This document shows, in pieces, positions 58,899 to 64,000 of a stretch of DNA of 64,000 nucleotides. The first letter of the stretch is position 1. Every line of letters begins with the position of its first letter. The notes under the pieces were generated by a model that was given only the letters and a program-made list of their open reading frames with translations, had not been told where the DNA came from and searched no databases. The stretch comes from JAAXHF01 sp965242605 (GTDB taxonomy: Bacteria; Desulfobacterota; Binatia; Bin18): positions 186,001 through 250,000 of the forward strand of contig CBDESS010000003.1 of the NCBI GenBank assembly GCA_965242605.1. The letters are read 5' to 3'. The position numbers and the translations under genes are program-made.

Positions 58899-59519
58899 CT
58901 ATCGTTTCTTCCGAAAACCGGTGTAAGCGATTGACCGCCCCTGGCGCTGATATTTGCGTTCAAAGTCGGTGACAATCGGCTTGCCCTGGTGGGTCAGCTG
59001 ATCGCGCCGCCAGGCAAACTGCTCCAGTTCGGCCACGCGCCGAAACTGCTCTACAATCTGGTCAAAATACGGCCGCATGTCCGATGCAAACAGGAGGGTC
59101 CCGCCGGGTGCCAGGGTGCGGGTCAGGGCAGCGGGAAAGTCAGCCTGGACGACCCGGCGGCGGTGGTGGCGTTTTTTCCACCACGGGTCTGGAAAATAGA
59201 AGTGATAGACCTGAACCGACTCGGCATAGATATGGGTCCTGAGCAGACAGCCAATGTCGGCCCGCACAATAATCACGTTTGATGGCCCGTCGCGTTCCAG
59301 CAGGCGCGCGGCCCGAAACACGCGCCGAGCGGCAAACTCCACGCCAAAGAAATTGCGTTCCGGATGCCGGCGGGCCAGGTCCATCAAGAACGAGCCGTGG
59401 CCCGGGCCGATCTCGACTTCAACCGGATTGCTATTGCCGAAAATCTGTGCCCAGGTCGGAGGGAGAACCGAAAAGTCGGACACAGCGGACGATGATATTG
59501 TCTGGCTGAGGGCCGGCAC
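58899..59519 (-). CDS. trmB: tRNA (guanine-N7-)-methyltransferase TrmB
   Basis: 206 residues from GTG 59519. SAM site VEIGPGHGSFLMDLARRHPE, FFGVEFAARRV, VIIVRADIG, and the TrmB signature VYHFYFPDPWWKKRHHRRRV, which contacts tRNA and methylates G46. C-terminal FERKYQRQGRSIAYTGFRKK is typical. Convergent with transketolase (13 bases apart). 33 bases after the radical SAM gene on the same strand. Confidence 0.94.
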   Translation of the reverse strand: MPALSQTISSSAVSDFSVLPPTWAQIFGNSNPVEVEIGPGHGSFLMDLARRHPERNFFGVEFAARRVFRAARLLERDGPSNVIIVRADIGCLLRTHIYAESVQVYHFYFPDPWWKKRHHRRRVVQADFPAALTRTLAPGGTLLFASDMRPYFDQIVEQFRRVAELEQFAWRRDQLTHQGKPIVTDFERKYQRQGRSIAYTGFRKKR

Positions 59520-59552
59520 CGTCGTCTGCCACGGCGCACGGCAGAGCCGGCT

Positions 59553-60977
59553 TCAGCTCCCCAGCGTCCTTGTCCCGGCCACCGTGGGGAGGCGGCCCGC
59601 CACCATTGACGCATACTCCTCTTCAAAAAAGAACCGCTCAGCGCCAAAGGCGGGCTTGAGATGGTCGAGCCAGGTGGCTTGGGGGTCAAAGCGGGCAAAG
59701 AACGGCCGCTGGACCCAGTCGGGATTGCGGCCCTGGATGAAACGCAGGACAAAGACCTGCTCTCCGCCCACCTCTGTTACACCCTGTACCTCGACCTTGC
59801 CCGGCCCGGCGCTCATTGACGGCCCGCGCGCCGTCCGGCTCAGGCCCGATACCTGGATCATGGCCCGGCGGTAGATATCCCAGGCCTCGGCCAGTGGGAC
59901 CTCAAAATAGCGCCGGGCACCCGTGTCGCGCTCGACAAACATATAGTAGGGGACGATCCCGAGCTGCACCTGTTTGCGCCACAGGCGGCCCCAGACCTCG
60001 GCCGCGGCGTTGATGTGGGCGATCAGCGGCCCCTGCCCGCGAATGATCACCCCGGTGTCCCGCACCCGTTGAATCGCCGCTTGGGCAGCCGGCGTCTCCA
60101 GCTCGCGCCAATGATTGTAATGGGCCATCAGCGCTACATGTTTCCCGCCCTCAACGAGGCGCTCGCACAGCTTGAGCAGGGCGTCGGCGTCCGGGTCGGT
60201 GGTAAAACGGTAGGGCCAATAGCTGAGGGCCTTGCTGCCGATGCGGATCGTCTGCACATGGCGGTAGGCGTCTTCCAGCAGGGGTAGCAGATAGGTGGCC
60301 AGGTAGCGGGTCTTCATCACCAGCGGGTCGCCCCCGGTGAACAGCACATCGCTGACCTGGGGATGGGCGGCCAGATAGGCGTGGAGTTGGGCGGCGTCGG
60401 TCGAGGCAAACTTCAGGTCTCGAATGCCGACAAACTGGGCCCACCGGAAACAGAAAGTGCAGTAGGCGTGGCAGGTCTGGCCCTGGGTGGGAAAAAACAG
60501 CACGGTCTCGCGGTACTTGTGCTGCATGCCAGACACCGGCTGGCCGTCAAAGGTGGGGACATTCAGAGCTTGCTGGCCGGCAGGGTGGGGGTTGAGGCGG
60601 CGGCGAATTTCGTTGGCGGCGGCTTTGATGTGCTTGCGGTCGGCGTGGCGTTTCATCAGCGCCGCCATCCGCTCAAAATCTTCGGGGTCCAACATGCCGG
60701 TCTGGGGAAAGGTCAGCTGGAAAATCGGGTCGGCTGGGATGTCGTCCCAGTTGATCAGCTGGTCAAGCACATAGGGGTTGACCCGAAAGGGCAGGACATT
60801 GGCGACCACCTGCATGGCAAAGCGGTCGGCCTCGGACAGCCGGGCCAAGTGCGGAATCTGGTCAAGGCTCGATTCGGTATAAATCTGAAAGCGAGGTCCG
60901 CAGGATGATTCTTGCGGTGTGGGGCAGGTTGATGAGGAAAGGCGGTGGCTGGAAGCGATATGGTGTTGATCCTGCAT
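59553..60977 (-). CDS. KamA-family radical SAM aminomutase-like enzyme
   Basis: 474 residues. Radical SAM cluster CHAYCTFCFRW (CxxxCxxC) preceded by GMQHKYRETVLFFPTQG, then DVLFTGGDPLVM, the SAM-ribose strand, and the PLP-region Lys/Arg in the C-terminal half; IVPYYMFVERDTGARRYFEV is a KamA-like stretch. Lysine 2,3-aminomutases, EpmB and relatives share this fold. Relatives of this length (about 450-480 residues) in uncultured bacteria have no proven substrate. Neighbours trmB and a beta-hydroxyacid dehydrogenase do not decide it. Confidence 0.85.
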   Translation of the reverse strand: MQDQHHIASSHRLSSSTCPTPQESSCGPRFQIYTESSLDQIPHLARLSEADRFAMQVVANVLPFRVNPYVLDQLINWDDIPADPIFQLTFPQTGMLDPEDFERMAALMKRHADRKHIKAAANEIRRRLNPHPAGQQALNVPTFDGQPVSGMQHKYRETVLFFPTQGQTCHAYCTFCFRWAQFVGIRDLKFASTDAAQLHAYLAAHPQVSDVLFTGGDPLVMKTRYLATYLLPLLEDAYRHVQTIRIGSKALSYWPYRFTTDPDADALLKLCERLVEGGKHVALMAHYNHWRELETPAAQAAIQRVRDTGVIIRGQGPLIAHINAAAEVWGRLWRKQVQLGIVPYYMFVERDTGARRYFEVPLAEAWDIYRRAMIQVSGLSRTARGPSMSAGPGKVEVQGVTEVGGEQVFVLRFIQGRNPDWVQRPFFARFDPQATWLDHLKPAFGAERFFFEEEYASMVAGRLPTVAGTRTLGS

Positions 60978-61011
60978 AGGCGTCCTTCTGTTCGCGTATG
61001 TGAGGTGCGCT

Positions 61012-61914
61012 TTAGGCCGGGTCGCGCCACGTTCCGCGTACCGTTGTGCCGGTGATGTTCTCTAATTCTTTAATCGTAGCCAGCACGTCTTCCTGGGCAT
61101 AGCCATTGTGCTGATAGCCGGCAATCAGCTCTTCGGCCATTTTGGCCATTTTGAGCGGCACCTGGAGTTCGTCGCCTAAGCCGGTCGCCAGACCAATATC
61201 CTTGCGGGCCAGGTCAATGGTAAAGGTCGGTGCCAGCCGGTCGCGCAGAATAGCCCGGGTGCCCGAGTTCCAGATGAAGCTGCCGCCGCTGCTGGCCTTG
61301 ACGATAGACCACAGCACATTGGGATCAACCCCGGCTTTGGCACCTAACACCAGGGCTTCGGCCGCGCCCATCATATTGATAAAGGCCAGCATATTATTGA
61401 CCAGCTTGGCCGTATTGCCGGCTCCGATAGCGCCGACATGGAACACCTGCTCGCCCATTGCCCTGAGCAGCGGTTCGCAGTGCGCATACACCGCCTGCTT
61501 ACCGCCGACCATAATGGCCAGGCTGGCGTTGCGCGCCCCGCGCGTGCCGCCGCTGACCGGGGCATCGAGAAAGGCCACGCCTTTGGCCTCGGCCTGTTCG
61601 GCCAGGCTCTTGACCACCGTCGGGGCGTTGGTGCTCATGTCAACAATGGTATGCCCGGGCTGACAGCCGGCCAGCACGCCGGCGTCGCCCAGCACGACAC
61701 GCTCTACGTCGTGGGGCATGGGCAGCGACAGAAAGGTAACATCGGCACCGCTGGCGGCCCGCTCGGCGCTGTCGGCCCACACCGCTCCGGCCTCTTCAAG
61801 CGTGGTCCCGGCCTCACGCCGCAGGTCAGTGACCTGGAGACTATGGCCGGCTTTGAGCAGGTTCATGGCCATATTGTTGCCCATATTGCCCAGCCCGATG
61901 AATCCCAATTTCAT
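61012..61914 (-). CDS. NAD(P)-dependent beta-hydroxyacid dehydrogenase (HIBADH/GLYR type)
   Basis: 300 residues with the standard order: MKLGFIGLGNMGNNMAMNLL (Rossmann loop), LSLPMPHDVERVV, FLDAPVSGGTRGARNASLAI (substrate Ser/Gly loop), GAGNTAKLVNNMLAF (catalytic Lys) and KDIGLATGLGDELQVPLKMA. Oxidises 3-hydroxyisobutyrate or reduces tartronate or succinic semialdehyde; which one is not decided. AGGAGA precedes ATG 61914. 34 bases upstream of the KamA-type gene, so they are probably co-transcribed. Confidence 0.92.
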   Translation of the reverse strand: MKLGFIGLGNMGNNMAMNLLKAGHSLQVTDLRREAGTTLEEAGAVWADSAERAASGADVTFLSLPMPHDVERVVLGDAGVLAGCQPGHTIVDMSTNAPTVVKSLAEQAEAKGVAFLDAPVSGGTRGARNASLAIMVGGKQAVYAHCEPLLRAMGEQVFHVGAIGAGNTAKLVNNMLAFINMMGAAEALVLGAKAGVDPNVLWSIVKASSGGSFIWNSGTRAILRDRLAPTFTIDLARKDIGLATGLGDELQVPLKMAKMAEELIAGYQHNGYAQEDVLATIKELENITGTTVRGTWRDPA

Positions 61915-62203
61915 AGCGGTCTCCTTAGCGTCATACTGGAATCTTCGAGATGACAGCCGCCCCCGTCAATCAGTTCAGCCAGGTCGGCGACCTGCTTCAT
62001 CGTCCTCTTCCTGCGTCTGGAAGCTCCGGTTTATATGCGAAGTTCCTGTATCTTGTCCACCGGTCGGGGCGGGACCTCCTGCATGGCCCCCCCTTTGGAC
62101 AGTTCTGAGGCTCAGATACCCAGGTCTCTTCTAGCCGTATTGTTTTGCCCGCGTCAATGCGTTGGGGCGGGCTGTGGACGACCGCTGGGACGGCAACGCA
62201 GCC

Positions 62204-63013
62204 TTAGCTGGCCGAGGAGGGGGCGGGTTCAGCCGTCCGACGGGCCACCATGATAAAACCGGTATGGGCCACCATACGGTGTTGGGGACGGACCGACATG
62301 TCTTTGACATGCCAGAAGCGTAGCAGGTTTTCCATCACCTGGACCGCGGTGAAACACGCGCTGGCGCGCAGCTCATCAACCAGGGTTTTGACCTGGACCG
62401 TGCTCGGGCTGTAGCCGACGAGCACGCCGCCCGGCCGCAGGACCGGTGTTGCGTGGGGAATGACCCGCCACGGTTCGGGCACGTCAATGACCACCCGGTC
62501 CACCTCGGGCGCGTCGATTTTCTCGTAGGCGTCGCCGTGTGTGAGGGTCCAGTTGGGGGCGGGGCCAAAAAAGCGCTCAACATTCTCACGCGCCATGTCA
62601 CAGAAATCCTGCCGCGTCTCAACCGTTGTCAGCGTTCCGCTCGGCCCGATTGCCCGCAGCAGGGCGATGCTCAACGCCCCGGGGCCGACCCCGACTTCGA
62701 GCACGGCCGCACCGGGAAAGATATCACCCCAGAGCAGGACCGGGCCGATGTCCTTGGGGTAGATGACCTGAGCCCGCCGGGGCAGGTTGGGAATCAGATG
62801 GGCATAGCCGGGTCGAAAAACCCAAAACGGCTCGTTGTGGGGGGTGCGAATCAGGCTGCCCTCGGGCAGTCCGATAATATCGTCGGCCAAGAGCTGGCCG
62901 CCGCGCAGCGACAGGCGGCCGCCGGCTTTGAGGGTGCGCAGGTACTCGCGTTCTTTGCGGTCGATAAACAGCACACTCTCGCCGGCGTGGAGGAGGGAGC
63001 GGGGGGAAGGCAT
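62204..63013 (-). CDS. trmI: tRNA (adenine-58-N1)-methyltransferase TrmI
   Basis: 269 residues from ATG 63013; the longer frame to 63232 is antisense-type low-complexity sequence. N-terminal beta domain VLFIDRKEREYLRTLKAGGR, then QVIYPKDIGPVLLWGDIFPG, the SAM loop VLEVGVGPGALSIALLRAIG, VETRQDFCDMARENVERFFG and VIDVPEPWRVI. This is the bacterial/archaeal TrmI pattern, which makes m1A58 in the tRNA T-loop. It follows ttuA by 52 bases on the same strand; in Thermus, m1A58 assists 2-thiolation of position 54, the TtuA reaction. Confidence 0.92.
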   Translation of the reverse strand: MPSPRSLLHAGESVLFIDRKEREYLRTLKAGGRLSLRGGQLLADDIIGLPEGSLIRTPHNEPFWVFRPGYAHLIPNLPRRAQVIYPKDIGPVLLWGDIFPGAAVLEVGVGPGALSIALLRAIGPSGTLTTVETRQDFCDMARENVERFFGPAPNWTLTHGDAYEKIDAPEVDRVVIDVPEPWRVIPHATPVLRPGGVLVGYSPSTVQVKTLVDELRASACFTAVQVMENLLRFWHVKDMSVRPQHRMVAHTGFIMVARRTAEPAPSSAS

Positions 63014-63065
63014 AGGCTCAACGTGAGGGTACGGAATGGGCACGGGCGTCTGCGCCCTCTGGCGC

Positions 63066-63983
63066 TCATGGGGCGATGCTGCGCTCCTGCTTGCGCTTGA
63101 CCTCCTGGAGGAGGCGGCAGAAGGCGCACACCGAACTGAAGGACGGCATGCCGCACACCGCGCATGTTTGGGGCGGGCTTTCGTCCGAGGCGGCAAAGGC
63201 CGGCTGGGCCGAGCGCAGGAACTCCTGGACAAAGGTGAGCTTGGTACCCGGCATTTTGGCTTCGAGGCGGTTGAGGGTGTCTTTATAGCTCAGCTGGGTG
63301 GCACCGGCGCTGTTGGGGCACTCGTCAATCACATAGTCAATTCCCCGAAAAAAGGCGTAGGCCGCGGATTCCAGCTCACCCAGCCGGTACAGCGGGCGGA
63401 CCTTGCGGACGAACTTGGGGTGGCTGGGTTCCAGCACCGGGGTTTGGCGGGCCAGATATCCGGTCTGCCAGTGCAAAACGTTGCCCAGCAGCCGGGCGGC
63501 CTCGTCATCAAGGTTATGGCCGGTGGCCAGGACCGAGAAACCGCCTTCGAGCGCGGCCTGGTCAAAGAAGCGGCGTTTCATCATGCCGCACGCCGCGCAC
63601 GGCACGCGGTTGGTAAATTGCGCCGCGACCGGCACCGAGACCGCGTCGTCGGACAGGTGGACGACGCGCAAGGGCGCTCCGCGCTGGCGGGCGAAGGCCT
63701 CGGCTTTGTGCTGCGATTGGCTCGAGTAGTCCACAATGCCCAGGGCCAGATATAAGCCGTGGGTCTGATAGCCGAGCGAGAGCAGCACATCCCACAGGGC
63801 GAGGCTGTCCTTGCCGCCGGACACGGCAACCAGAATCCGGTCCTGGGGGGTAAACATGCGCTGTTTCTGAACGGACCGCTCAACCTGACGCCGGAAGTAC
63901 AGCACAAAGCACACGCGGCAGAAGGCTGCGTTATGCGAGCGGAGCTGGATTTCCGCCCGTTCCCCACAGCGTTTACACTTCAT
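63066..63983 (-). CDS. ttuA: tRNA 2-thiolation enzyme TtuA (TtcA/TtuA family)
   Basis: 305 residues from ATG 63983 (GGGGGGCG upstream). N-terminal zinc site C3/C6/C22/C25; ATP PP-loop AVSGGKDSLALWD (55-60); Fe-S cysteines C129, C132 (VPCAACGMMKRR) and C222 (DECPNS); C-terminal zinc site C274/C277/C286/C289. Two zinc fingers plus three cluster cysteines is the TtuA layout (2-thiolation of T/U54), as opposed to TtcA (s2C32), which lacks the fingers. Sulfur would come from a TtuB-like carrier activated by an E1-like enzyme; candidates lie at 56758 and 55545. Operon with trmI. Confidence 0.9.
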   Translation of the reverse strand: MKCKRCGERAEIQLRSHNAAFCRVCFVLYFRRQVERSVQKQRMFTPQDRILVAVSGGKDSLALWDVLLSLGYQTHGLYLALGIVDYSSQSQHKAEAFARQRGAPLRVVHLSDDAVSVPVAAQFTNRVPCAACGMMKRRFFDQAALEGGFSVLATGHNLDDEAARLLGNVLHWQTGYLARQTPVLEPSHPKFVRKVRPLYRLGELESAAYAFFRGIDYVIDECPNSAGATQLSYKDTLNRLEAKMPGTKLTFVQEFLRSAQPAFAASDESPPQTCAVCGMPSFSSVCAFCRLLQEVKRKQERSIAP

Positions 63984-64000
63984 ACGCCCCCCGAAATAAC

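Noticed and set aside
1..64000. tRNA and rRNA genes
   Set aside because: Read by eye for T-arm and conserved rRNA motifs; none convincing. A tRNAscan-SE or Infernal run would be decisive.

Overview
The window is high-GC DNA from an uncultured-looking Gram-negative bacterium. Lipopolysaccharide transport (LptF/LptG), outer-membrane barrel and lipoprotein genes are present. The mix of luciferase-like flavin oxidoreductases, short-chain dehydrogenases, DUF1329 and DUF1302 proteins, glutathione S-transferases and a GrdB-like selenoprotein resembles Desulfobacterota, Binatota or Tectomicrobia-type lineages. That placement is an inference from gene content, not a measured phylogeny.

Layout. 1-24 kb is accessory and catabolic: glutathione S-transferase, secreted and repeat-containing proteins, an MFS pump, flavin oxidoreductases, dehydrogenases, a methylase-HNH remnant, CBS proteins and a phosphofructokinase with PPi-type residues. 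It also holds a Rieske ferredoxin / amidohydrolase / selenoprotein / flavin oxidoreductase operon and a DUF1302 barrel. 22.9-27.3 kb carries rpoH, adk and a fused LptF-LptG permease. 27.4-38.1 kb is a cell-envelope polymer cluster: two nucleotidyltransferases, glycosyltransferases, a kinase-like protein, a 2OG-Fe(II) oxygenase, a phosphoglycerate-mutase-type phosphatase, an ABC exporter and a CDP-alcohol phosphatidyltransferase. It is followed by der.

39.9-49.2 kb is a defence island read entirely on the minus strand: a Type IIG/ISP-like restriction-modification enzyme, then a 1176-residue Cas13a (type VI-A CRISPR effector) with two intact HEPN R-x4-H motifs, then a CRISPR array of 29 full repeats plus one degenerate terminal repeat. 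Repeat structure, repeat polymorphism and gene order agree that the array is transcribed with cas13a and grows from the cas13a side. No cas1 or cas2 is present. The start region of cas13a is duplicated, creating a 23-codon upstream ORF that overlaps the cas13a start.

49.2-64 kb is mostly housekeeping: queG, an IscA-type Fe-S carrier, a HAD phosphatase, folP, a glutathione S-transferase, a Lon-N-domain protein, a solitary nuoI-like ferredoxin, a rhodanese-MoeB fusion with a MoaD-like sulfur carrier, transketolase, trmB, a KamA-type radical SAM enzyme, a beta-hydroxyacid dehydrogenase, and trmI plus ttuA, whose products modify the tRNA T-arm.

Caution: at least seven otherwise intact genes, including adk, carry single-base frameshifts, mostly in short homopolymer runs. 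Many are probably sequencing or assembly errors rather than real pseudogenes.
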